Position numbers and translations under genes: made by a program. This document shows positions 1 to 6,751 of a DNA stretch of 7,467 nucleotides, piece after piece (position 1 is the stretch's first letter; each line of letters opens with the position of its first letter). This stretch comes from Patescibacteria group bacterium (GTDB taxonomy: Bacteria; Patescibacteriota; Patescibacteriia; Patescibacteriales; GWC2-42-12), in assembly GCA_018817545.1 (NCBI GenBank), contig JAHITL010000074.1:1-7467 (forward strand). The letters run 5' to 3'. The notes beneath the pieces were generated by a model, which had not been told where the DNA came from, made no database searches, and worked only from the letters and a program-made list of their open reading frames with translations.

Positions 1-46
1 TAAAATTATTTATAAAATTAATTAAACAATTACCATATTCCTGCTT

Positions 47-1678
47 CTATATTCCCCGCGCTTCGCTTTGATCTTGGATGTTTACTTTTTTTAATGATAT
101 TTTGCGTTTGACTGATTGCCAAAAATCAAATAATTCCTCGCTTTTTAAAAATGAACAAACAGCTAAATAAATAAATAAACCCATTAAACCCGCTGTTATG
201 CCTTGAGTTAAAACTCCCCAAAATTTAGTCATATCAATATATTGCCAAATAACTAACTTCATTCCTTGGATCACTACTCCACAAACTATTGCTGCTGCTG
301 AAAATTTAATAGTTGAAATTAAAATTTTTAATTCATCTAGCGAGCCGATTTTCCAATGTAATGCTAACCAAAGTATTATTAAATTAAGAATATTTGCTAT
401 AGAAAAGGCCAATGCTAAACCAGCTACGCCCATTTTACTAGATAATAATAAAGATAGCCAAACATTAATAATTGCCACAATTATTCCAATAATAAATGGC
501 GTTTTAGAATCATGTCGAGCATAAAAAATTCTAACTAATAAAGGAATTAATGCTTGCGCAAAAAGAGATAATGAAAAAAATCCTAAAGTATTAATAGTTA
601 AAATAGTGTCTTGCCAACTAAATTGACCAGAGCCAAGAACTACACGAATAATTTGCGCTCGCAATGTGATTAATAATACTGTTGCTGGTACTATAAAAAA
701 TAGAATCTGACGAATTACTAAAGAAATATTTTTAACTAAATCTTTTTTATTAAAAGCTACTGCTGACAAAACAGGAAAAGCAGCTACAGCAAATGAAATA
801 CCAAAAATACCAACAGGGAAAGATTGTAAATTATTTGCAAAATTAAAAATTGTTAATGATCCGCCTGCTAAAGTTGAGGCAACAATGGTTATTACAACTA
901 AATTAATTTGTGAAATTGCCAAACTCATTGTTCTAGGCGCTACCATAGCGCCAATTTCTTTAATTTTTTTGTTTTTAAAATTAAATTGAAAAGAATATTT
1001 AAAGCCTAAATGAAGAATTGTTGGTAATTGAACAATAAAATGGGCAAAAGCGCCTAGCACAACTCCCCAAGCTAAACCATAGATTCCCCATAATGGCGTA
1101 AAATATAATGCTCCAATAATTATTCCTATATTATAAAAAATTGGTGAAAGTGAATAAACAAAAAATCTTTTAAAAGATTGGAGAACGCCACCAAGCACAG
1201 CCGAAATTCCTAAAAAGATTGGGGACAAAAACATGATTTTGGTCAAAGCTATTGTTAAAATTAATTTTTCACCACTAAAACCAGGCGTAATTAATTTCAT
1301 AAAAAATGGAGCAAAAGTTATTCCAAGCGCGCATAAAAATATTAAACTAACTATAACAATATTTAAAATGCCGCTAACTATTTGCCAAGCTTCTTTATTT
1401 TTTTCTTTATCAATGCCATCTTCTCTATTTTTAATTAAACTCGTAAAAATTGGAATAAAGCCAGCTGATAAAGCTCCTAAAATTAATAAATTAAAAACTA
1501 AATCAGGAATACGAAAAGCTGCATAATAAATATCTAAAGTATCACCAGCGCCAAATTGTCCAGCTAAAATTCTATCGCGAAATATACCCAAAAATCGACT
1601 AATTAAAGAAGAAACCGCAATTAATAAAGCGGCGGTAGTAATACTATTTATTTTTCCATGAAATAATTGTTTTATCAT
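47..1678 (-). CDS. murJ: Lipid II flippase MurJ (MviN family), 543 aa
   Basis: Polytopic inner-membrane protein of the MOP exporter superfamily that moves the peptidoglycan precursor lipid II across the cytoplasmic membrane. About 14 hydrophobic segments can be marked, the first near residues 13-32 and the last near 488-511. The N-terminal family block is clear: SSLISRFLGIFRDR, then FGAGDTLDIYYAAFRIPDL and LGALSAGFIPIF; a second hallmark is FPVGIFGISFAVAAFP in the middle. Args matching E. coli R18 and R24 are present (R28, R34), but the places of E. coli R52 and R270 hold Asn (N63, N283). I chose the ATG at 1678; a TTG at 1690 would add MKPN, and neither start has a Shine-Dalgarno. The gene follows gpmI copy A by 64 bases and may be co-transcribed. 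The last residues (after about 525) form a charged cytoplasmic tail. Family assignment is firm; the transported substrate is inferred from the family. Confidence 0.95.
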   Translation of the reverse strand: MIKQLFHGKINSITTAALLIAVSSLISRFLGIFRDRILAGQFGAGDTLDIYYAAFRIPDLVFNLLILGALSAGFIPIFTSLIKNREDGIDKEKNKEAWQIVSGILNIVIVSLIFLCALGITFAPFFMKLITPGFSGEKLILTIALTKIMFLSPIFLGISAVLGGVLQSFKRFFVYSLSPIFYNIGIIIGALYFTPLWGIYGLAWGVVLGAFAHFIVQLPTILHLGFKYSFQFNFKNKKIKEIGAMVAPRTMSLAISQINLVVITIVASTLAGGSLTIFNFANNLQSFPVGIFGISFAVAAFPVLSAVAFNKKDLVKNISLVIRQILFFIVPATVLLITLRAQIIRVVLGSGQFSWQDTILTINTLGFFSLSLFAQALIPLLVRIFYARHDSKTPFIIGIIVAIINVWLSLLLSSKMGVAGLALAFSIANILNLIILWLALHWKIGSLDELKILISTIKFSAAAIVCGVVIQGMKLVIWQYIDMTKFWGVLTQGITAGLMGLFIYLAVCSFLKSEELFDFWQSVKRKISLKKVNIQDQSEARGI

Positions 1679-1698
1679 ATTTGGTTTCAAAAACTTTT

Positions 1699-1745
1699 GA
1701 CTTTATGGACTTTATAGACTTTTAACTAACTCCGACTTTTAACTA
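1699..1745. repeat. Iterated GACTTT-type short repeat between gpmI copy A and murJ
   Basis: On the + strand the spacer reads as three near-identical 9-base units starting at 1699, 1708 and 1717 (GACTTTATG, GACTTTATA, GACTTTTAA). The 12-base word GACTTTTAACTA then occurs twice perfectly, at 1717-1728 and 1734-1745. The second copy includes the TAG stop codon of the upstream gpmI (1743-1745). It looks like slippage-expanded or dispersed intergenic repeat DNA. No function can be assigned. Confidence 0.75.
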
Positions 1746-3341
1746 AACTAGGCTTCGCCCAGTCATTTCTTCTGGTTTTTCTATGCCCATTACTTTAAGT
1801 ATAGTTGGGGCAACATCAGATAAAACTCCTTGAGATTGTACCATGCTTAAATCACCTCCTGGCGCATCTTGTTTATTTAAACTTTTTCCTTCATATTGTT
1901 TGCCGACTACAATAAAAGGTACAGAATTATTTGAGTGCTCTTTATCAATCATTCCTGTTCGCATATTAAACATACATTCTGCATTGCCATGATCAGCTGT
2001 AATAAAAACTACACCATCTTTAATAAGAGTTGATTTAACAATTTTATCAACGCATTTATCAATAAATTCCACTGCTTTAATTGTTGCTTTTAAATTGCCT
2101 GTATGACCAACCATATCGGCATTAGCAAAATTTACTAAAATAAAATCATATTTATCATTATTAATTTCTTTCACAAGCCTATCTGTTACCTCAGATGCTG
2201 ACATTTCCGGTTTTAAATCATAACTGACAACTCCTGGTGAAGACACTAAAATATGATCTTCGTTTAAGGATTTAGTTTCATCGCCACCATTAAAAAAATA
2301 AGTTACATGAGCATATTTTTCAGTTTCAGCTATTCTTAATTGACTTAATCCAGCTTGTGATATTGTTTTTCCTAAAGTTTGTTCAATTATTTCTGGTAGA
2401 AAGGCAATTTGCACAGGCAAGGCTTTTTCATATTCTGTAAAACAAATAAACGACAAATTTTTTAAAAATTTATCACGTTTAAATTTAATAAGTCCTGGAA
2501 GAACAAAAGCTTTAGTAATTTGGCGAGTGCGATCAGCGCGAAAATTAAAAAATATAACAGCATCTCCATCTTCCACTAAACCTTTTGGAGTTCCATCATT
2601 TTTACAAATAACTGTTGGAGTAAATTCTTCATCAAAAATTTTTTTTTCGTAACTTTCAGTAATAGCTGCTGTTGCTGATTGATTTTGATTGCCTTTACCT
2701 AAAACCATTGCTTCATAAGCTTTAGCAGTTCTATCCCAATGATTATCTCTGTCCATAGCATAAAAACGACCAGACAAAGAAGCGATTTCGCCTAAACTAT
2801 TATTAGCTAAACTTTGTTCAATCCGTTTAACAAAATCAAGACCACTATTATATGAAGTATCTCTTCCATCTAAAATAGCTTGAATAAAAAGCTGCTCAAT
2901 CCCCTGCTCTTTAGCAAAAGCTATTAAAGCTTCTAAGTGATCAATGGAAGAATGCACATTACCACTAGAAATTAACCCCAGTAAATGCAATTTTGATCTA
3001 TTTTTTTTAACATGAGAAAAAGCTGATAAAAGCGCTTCATTTTGATAGAAACTATTATCGCTAATCGATTTATTTATTTTAGGTAAATTTTGATAGAAAA
3101 TTTTACCTAACCCTAAATTTAAATGTCCAACTTCACTATTTCCAGATTCGCCCCATGGTAAACCAACCGCTTCTCCAGAAGCTCTAAGTGTCATTGCAGG
3201 ATATTGAGAAATATAGCTATTAATATTGGCAATATTAGCTTGACTAATGGCATTACCACTATACGGTTGAGTTACTCCCCATCCATCTAAAATTATTAGT
3301 ACTACCGGTTTTGGTCTAATTTGTTGATTTTTATTAATCAT
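1743..3341 (-). CDS. gpmI: 2,3-bisphosphoglycerate-independent phosphoglycerate mutase, copy A, 532 aa
   Basis: Cytosolic iPGM of the alkaline phosphatase superfamily; interconverts 3- and 2-phosphoglycerate in lower glycolysis through a phosphoserine intermediate using two Mn ions. The length is close to the usual ~510 aa. All metal and nucleophile positions are visible: D19 (ILDGWG), S69 as the phosphorylated serine (GNSEVGHLNLG), D409 and H413 (ADMVGHTG), D450-H451 (TADHGN) and H469 (KEHS). Substrate residues are also present: H130, R160-D161 (DGRD), R192, R198, R268, R271 (FRADR) and K342 (AETEKYAHVTYFFNGG). The loop usually read as SDGGVHSH is SSGNVHSS here. The ATG is well supported by the N-terminal family start; upstream there is only a weak AGAG. 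It lies 264 bases after a second iPGM gene and ends in TAG inside a short repeat. Catalytic competence is inferred from motifs; which copy is the main glycolytic enzyme is unknown. Confidence 0.95.
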   Translation of the reverse strand: MINKNQQIRPKPVVLIILDGWGVTQPYSGNAISQANIANINSYISQYPAMTLRASGEAVGLPWGESGNSEVGHLNLGLGKIFYQNLPKINKSISDNSFYQNEALLSAFSHVKKNRSKLHLLGLISSGNVHSSIDHLEALIAFAKEQGIEQLFIQAILDGRDTSYNSGLDFVKRIEQSLANNSLGEIASLSGRFYAMDRDNHWDRTAKAYEAMVLGKGNQNQSATAAITESYEKKIFDEEFTPTVICKNDGTPKGLVEDGDAVIFFNFRADRTRQITKAFVLPGLIKFKRDKFLKNLSFICFTEYEKALPVQIAFLPEIIEQTLGKTISQAGLSQLRIAETEKYAHVTYFFNGGDETKSLNEDHILVSSPGVVSYDLKPEMSASEVTDRLVKEINNDKYDFILVNFANADMVGHTGNLKATIKAVEFIDKCVDKIVKSTLIKDGVVFITADHGNAECMFNMRTGMIDKEHSNNSVPFIVVGKQYEGKSLNKQDAPGGDLSMVQSQGVLSDVAPTILKVMGIEKPEEMTGRSLV

Positions 3342-3387
3342 ATAAAAAGAAACTCTAAATTCTAAACAAATTCAAATATTCAAATGC

Positions 3388-3402
3388 TCAAAACAGTTTT
3401 GA
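3388..3402. repeat. 15-bp odd palindrome upstream of gpmI copy A
   Basis: TCAAAACAGTTTTGA has perfect 7-base arms around a central A, about 47 bases upstream of the ATG of gpmI copy A. Next to it TTCAAAT occurs twice (3371-3377 and 3379-3385). It could be an operator-like dyad or just part of intergenic repeat sequence; no regulator is visible nearby. Confidence 0.45.
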
Positions 3403-3426
3403 ATTTTGGATTTCGGTCATTAGGAT

Positions 3427-3466
3427 TTATTTATAATTTAGGTTAAATTTTTAAATTTATAAATAA
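3427..3466. repeat. AT-only inverted repeat (10-bp perfect arms) in the gpmI-gpmI spacer
   Basis: TTATTTATAA at 3427-3436 is matched by its exact reverse complement at 3457-3466. A single bulged base (3456) then allows four more pairs, TTTA (3437-3440) with TAAA (3452-3455), leaving an 11-base loop. It contains no G or C in the stem, so it would be a weak hairpin, and in such AT-rich DNA chance origin is possible. There is no T-run on its minus-strand downstream side, so I do not call it a terminator of the gpmI mRNA. Confidence 0.45.
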
Positions 3467-3507
3467 TTTTTAATGTTTCAATTTTTAATTAATTCAGAAT
3501 TTAAAAG

Positions 3508-3568
3508 TTTATTTAAAAATTACCTGTCCCGCTTTTGCGGTGAAAAATTAGAATTTATTTAAAAATTA
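3508..3568. repeat. Perfect 15-bp direct repeat flanking a GC-rich 31-bp core
   Basis: TTTATTTAAAAATTA occurs at 3508-3522 and again at 3554-3568. The 31 bases between them (3523-3553) begin with the only GC-rich patch of the spacer, which contains the small hairpin at 3529-3540. The arrangement resembles a short palindromic element bordered by a duplicated target, but the repeat is low in complexity and could arise by slippage. No coding capacity. Confidence 0.55.
3529..3540 (-). terminator. Small GC hairpin after gpmI copy B, possible weak terminator or REP-like element
   Basis: The sequence CCGC-TTTT-GCGG forms a perfect 4-bp all-GC stem with a four-base loop, 65 bases past the stop codon of gpmI copy B on the minus strand. 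On that strand a TAATTTTT tract follows about seven bases after the stem, farther than in a classical intrinsic terminator. The stem is short. It is either a weak terminator or attenuator between the two gpmI genes or the core of a small repetitive element. Confidence 0.3.
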
Positions 3569-3605
3569 TAAAATTATAAAATTAAAAATTATTTCTTAAA
3601 AAAAA

Positions 3606-5174
3606 TTATTTAACTATTAAACTTTTCCCCGTCATTTCTTTTGGTTTTTTTATTTTTAATAACTCTAAAATAGTTGGAGCTATATCACTTAATTTTCCTT
3701 TTTCTCTTAATTTTATTTTATTTCCTAAACTTTTATTAACTAAAATAAAAGGCACTTGATTAGTAGAATGTTCTGTGTCAATTTCTCCAGTTTTTAAATT
3801 GATCATTTCTTCAATATTTCCATGATCAGCTGTAACTAAAATTGTGCCATTAACTTTTAAATATTCTTTAACTATCTCGCCAAGATACCAATCAACTTTG
3901 TCACAACATTTTATACCAGCTGTTAAATCTCCAGTATGCCCCATCATATCAGGAGCGGCAAAATTTAAAACAGTAAAATCATATTTTTTTTCATTTAAAT
4001 TATCAATAACCTCTTTAGCTAATCTTCTAGAGCTCATTTCTGGAATAACATCATAAGATCTTACATCGGGAGATGGAATTAATTCTCTTTCCTCACCATC
4101 TATTGGATCAGCATAACCCCCATTAAAAAAGTAGGTAACATGAGCATACTTTTCAGTTTCTGCTAAATAAAGTTGTTTTAAATTTTTTAGAACTATTGGT
4201 AATGTTTCTTTAATATCAGGGCTAGGAAAAGCGCTTAAAATACTATCTAAATCTGGACCAAAATCAGTCATAGCGACAAAACGTAAATTTTTTAAAACTT
4301 TTTTTCTTTCAAAACAAGTTTTATTTAATTGACAAAATTCTTTTTGAACAAAAACTTTGGATAATTGTCTAGCGCGATCTGACCTTAAATTAAAAAAGAT
4401 AACGCTATCATTATCACTAATTCGTGGAGTCATTTTGCCATTATTATAAATAATATATGGCTCAATAAATTCATCACTTTCTCCACGATTATAACTTTCG
4501 GTAATTGCCGCTTCAGGACTATCTATCTGCTTGCCAATTCCACTAACTAAAGCATTATATGCTTTTTCTGTTCTATCCCATTTTTTCGTTCTATCCATAG
4601 CATAAAATCTCCCAATTATAGTAGCTATACATTCACCGTTTTTAAAAGATTTTTTTATATCTTGAATTAATTTTAAAGAAGAATATTTTGGAGAATCACG
4701 ACCATCAGTAAATAAATGTAAATATACTTCCTTAACTTGATAGTGTTTAGCTAAATTTAACAAAGCTATTAAATGATTCGGATCACTATGAGCGCTCATC
4801 CCAGTAGAAATCATTCCCATCAGATGAAGTTTGCTATTATTTTTTTTAACATGTCTAACTGCTTCAAAAAAAGCTGGATTTTTTAAAAAAGTTCCATTAC
4901 TAATACTCTCGCTGATTTTAACAACATCTTGTTCAACTATCCTACCAGCGCCAATATTCATATGTCCTGCTTCAGAATTTCCAGGCTGATCAGACGGTAA
5001 CCCAACATATTTTCCATGAGCAAAAAGACTAGTTGAAGAAAATTTTCTCAATAATCCATTAAATGTTGGGGTTTTAGCTAAAGCTATAGCGTTCCCCATA
5101 CTAGACTCAGCTATCCCCCAACCATCTAAAATAATTAAAATCATTGGCAAAAAACTTTTTTTTATTTTAATCAT
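3606..5174 (-). CDS. gpmI: 2,3-bisphosphoglycerate-independent phosphoglycerate mutase, copy B, 522 aa
   Basis: A second full-length iPGM with the same cytosolic phosphoserine chemistry as its neighbour. Its key residues are intact: D17 (ILDGWG), S67 (GNSEAGHMNIGAGRIV), D409 and H413 (PDMMGHTG), D450-H451 (TADHGN), H469 (TEHS), R159-D160 (DGRD), R189, R195, R264, R267 (LRSDR) and K342 in AETEKYAHVTYFFNGG. The substrate loop departs strongly from the usual SDGGVHSH: it reads STGMSAHSDP, one residue longer than in copy A, with H129 as the likely substrate His. Over the ungapped stretch 336-480 I count 74 of 145 residues identical to copy A, so this is an old paralogue or separately acquired gene, not a recent duplication. 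It starts 66 bases after eno with no Shine-Dalgarno and is probably in the eno transcript. Being adjacent to eno it is the better candidate for the housekeeping enzyme, but that is inference. Confidence 0.95.
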   Translation of the reverse strand: MIKIKKSFLPMILIILDGWGIAESSMGNAIALAKTPTFNGLLRKFSSTSLFAHGKYVGLPSDQPGNSEAGHMNIGAGRIVEQDVVKISESISNGTFLKNPAFFEAVRHVKKNNSKLHLMGMISTGMSAHSDPNHLIALLNLAKHYQVKEVYLHLFTDGRDSPKYSSLKLIQDIKKSFKNGECIATIIGRFYAMDRTKKWDRTEKAYNALVSGIGKQIDSPEAAITESYNRGESDEFIEPYIIYNNGKMTPRISDNDSVIFFNLRSDRARQLSKVFVQKEFCQLNKTCFERKKVLKNLRFVAMTDFGPDLDSILSAFPSPDIKETLPIVLKNLKQLYLAETEKYAHVTYFFNGGYADPIDGEERELIPSPDVRSYDVIPEMSSRRLAKEVIDNLNEKKYDFTVLNFAAPDMMGHTGDLTAGIKCCDKVDWYLGEIVKEYLKVNGTILVTADHGNIEEMINLKTGEIDTEHSTNQVPFILVNKSLGNKIKLREKGKLSDIAPTILELLKIKKPKEMTGKSLIVK

Positions 5175-5205
5175 AAAAAATAATGTAAAATATAAAATAC
5201 AAATA

Positions 5206-5211
5206 AGTATA
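5206..5211 (-). promoter_or_regulatory. Possible -10 box upstream of gpmI copy B
   Basis: TATACT on the minus strand (five of six matches to TATAAT) lies 31 bases before the ATG, a reasonable distance for an internal promoter. No convincing -35 hexamer stands 16-18 bases upstream. In AT-rich sequence such matches are common. A small ACTC-TTTT-GAGT dyad lies just upstream at 5221-5232. Confidence 0.2.
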
Positions 5212-5240
5212 CATTTGAATACTCTTTTGAGTCGAAAATT

Positions 5241-6503
5241 TTAGAAATTTAAATTTTCCTCTATCTCCATTAATCTATTATACTTTGCCACTCTTTCACC
5301 ACGAGATAAAGATCCTGATTTTATATATTCAGCTCCAATAGCTACTGCTAAATCAGCTATAAAATCATCTGAAGTTTCGCCTGAGCGATGAGAAACTATA
5401 ATCTTATAATTATGCTTTTGTGCTAATTTAACGCAATTAATTGTTTCAGTTAAAGTTCCTACTTGATTTAGTTTAATTATAATAGAATTAGCTACTTTTT
5501 CTTTAAGACCTTGACGCAATCGTTGTTCATTTGTAACAAATAAATCATCGCCAACAACAAGCATTTTTTGGCCAAGTTCTTCAGTTAATTCTTTCCAACC
5601 AAGCCAGTCATCTTCAGCTAAGCCATCTTCTAAATAAACAATTGGATATTTTTTTAACCACTCATGATAAAGACCTATTAAAGTTGTATTAGTAAAATAA
5701 GCTTTATCTAATTTAAAAATATATTTTTTTGTTTGCTGATCATAAAGACCTGATGAGCCAACATCGATCCCTAAGCCAAAATCTTTTTTAGGAGTATAGC
5801 CTGCTTTTATTGCAGAGGCAATAATTAATTCAATAGCTTGAATACTAGAAACAATATCTGGCGCATAACCACCTTCATTTCCAACGTCAGTATCAAAACC
5901 AGCCTGCTTTAATGTTTTACCTAATTCATGAAAAATTTCCGCTCCCATTCTAACTTTTTCTTTAAAACTAGTATCTAGCGCTGGAATAATCATAAACTCT
6001 TGAAAATCTAAATTTGTATCAGCATGTTTGCCACCATTAAAAACATTAAAACAAGGAGTTGGAAGATCGCGGGTTATAGGTTGTAGATTATAAGTTGTGT
6101 TTATATATTCATATAATTCTTTTTTTTCAGTTAACGCGCCAGCGCGAGCGCAAGCTAACGAAATTGATAAGATTGCATTAGCGCCTAATTGACTTTTATT
6201 TTTTGTTCCATCTAATTTTATCATTAAATTATCTATATCTTCTTGTTTTGTTACATCCATTCCAATTAATTCTGGCGTAATTTTGGTTTTAATATTTTTA
6301 ATAACTTCAAGAACTCCAAGTCCTCCATATCTTTTAGTATTTTCATCACGTAATTCCGTTGCCTCATGAATACCAGTTGAAGCTCCAGAAGGAACACTAG
6401 ATTTAGCAAATAATCCATTGTTTAAAATAATTTTAGTTTCAATCGTAGGATTACCTCGAGAATCCAAAATTTCACGAGCAATTATGTTTTTAATTTTTGA
6501 CAT
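5241..6503 (-). CDS. eno: Enolase (phosphopyruvate hydratase), 420 aa
   Basis: Dehydrates 2-phosphoglycerate to phosphoenolpyruvate in lower glycolysis; cytosolic, Mg-dependent, normally oligomeric. The length is typical (about 420-430 aa) and both domains are present. Catalytic-loop and metal residues can be read directly: S42 in SGASTGIHEA, H160 in NGGKHADTN, E169 in DFQEF, E210 in GNEGG, metal ligands D247, E292 (LEDGLAEDDW) and D319 (VGDDLFVTN), catalytic K344, H372-R373-S374 (SHRSGET) and K395 (IKSGSLSRGERVAKYNR). Variants from the common pattern are IKLNQ for IKPNQ, DVGSSGLYD for the usual D.AASEFYD, and NGGKHAD for NGGSHAD; I recall these as usual in Patescibacteria-type enolases. The ATG gives the canonical MSKI..AREILDSRGNPT start. 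It begins 23 bases after the hicA stop with no Shine-Dalgarno, so it is likely either co-transcribed with hicBA or read from a very short leader. It is followed by gpmI, the preceding pathway step. Confidence 0.97.
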   Translation of the reverse strand: MSKIKNIIAREILDSRGNPTIETKIILNNGLFAKSSVPSGASTGIHEATELRDENTKRYGGLGVLEVIKNIKTKITPELIGMDVTKQEDIDNLMIKLDGTKNKSQLGANAILSISLACARAGALTEKKELYEYINTTYNLQPITRDLPTPCFNVFNGGKHADTNLDFQEFMIIPALDTSFKEKVRMGAEIFHELGKTLKQAGFDTDVGNEGGYAPDIVSSIQAIELIIASAIKAGYTPKKDFGLGIDVGSSGLYDQQTKKYIFKLDKAYFTNTTLIGLYHEWLKKYPIVYLEDGLAEDDWLGWKELTEELGQKMLVVGDDLFVTNEQRLRQGLKEKVANSIIIKLNQVGTLTETINCVKLAQKHNYKIIVSHRSGETSDDFIADLAVAIGAEYIKSGSLSRGERVAKYNRLMEIEENLNF

Positions 6504-6526
6504 AAAATTATAATAGTATATTAAAT

Positions 6527-6751
6527 TTATTTTCTTAATTTATCATATTCTTCAATTGATAAACAAATGTCATTCAAAATTTTTCTAAGAAGTCCTTTGC
6601 TTATTTCTCTGTTGTGCATAGATATGACAGTTGTGCGTCCATCAGAATGATTAAAAAATACGTGAGACCCTTCGGCATCACGTTCTTTAAGCCCAAGAAA
6701 TGAAAGAATCTTAAAAAGTTTTTTTGGTTTTATTGAAATAAGCTTAGGCAT
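6527..6751 (-). CDS. hicA: HicA-type mRNA interferase toxin, 74 aa
   Basis: Small toxin of the type II HicAB family, with a dsRBD-like fold, that cleaves mRNA independently of the ribosome unless bound by HicB. Family features are clear: a basic N-terminal helix (PKKLFKILSFLGL), the catalytic-His motif GSHVFF with H30, the strand DGRTTVISMHN, and the C-terminal EISKGLLRKIL helix. It is the usual size for the family. I chose the ATG at 6751 because GGAAG lies six bases upstream (6758-6762). An in-frame TTG at 6778 would add nine residues that precede the family's start. Its start overlaps the end of hicB by 8 bases, implying translational coupling. The active-site His is retained, so the toxin looks intact. 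It sits immediately ahead of eno. Confidence 0.88.
   Translation of the reverse strand: MPKLISIKPKKLFKILSFLGLKERDAEGSHVFFNHSDGRTTVISMHNREISKGLLRKILNDICLSIEEYDKLRK

Noticed and set aside
1..46. Start of another gene downstream of murJ (AGGAATATG on the minus strand)
   Set aside because: The frame from that ATG stops after four codons; nothing coding is visible in this short AT-rich end.
1233..1526. Open frame of 97 codons on the + strand
   Set aside because: Lies wholly antisense to murJ, with a low-complexity product and no family resemblance; a shadow of the real gene.
3569..3605. T-run right after the gpmI copy B stop as intrinsic terminator
   Set aside because: Eight T residues follow the stop on the minus strand, but no stable stem precedes them; it is part of an A/T-only tract.
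3844..4056. Open frame of 70 codons on the + strand
   Set aside because: Antisense to the conserved catalytic region of gpmI copy B, with no recognisable motif.
5221..5232. ACTC-TTTT-GAGT hairpin between eno and gpmI copy B as terminator
   Set aside because: Only a 4-bp stem with half AT pairs and no T-run after it on the minus strand.
6507..6512. Perfect TATAAT on the minus strand just before eno
   Set aside because: It ends only three bases before the ATG, so transcription would start inside the first codons, and no -35 match stands at 16-18 bases. The canonical enolase N-terminus fixes the ATG. Only a strictly leaderless mRNA could rescue it.
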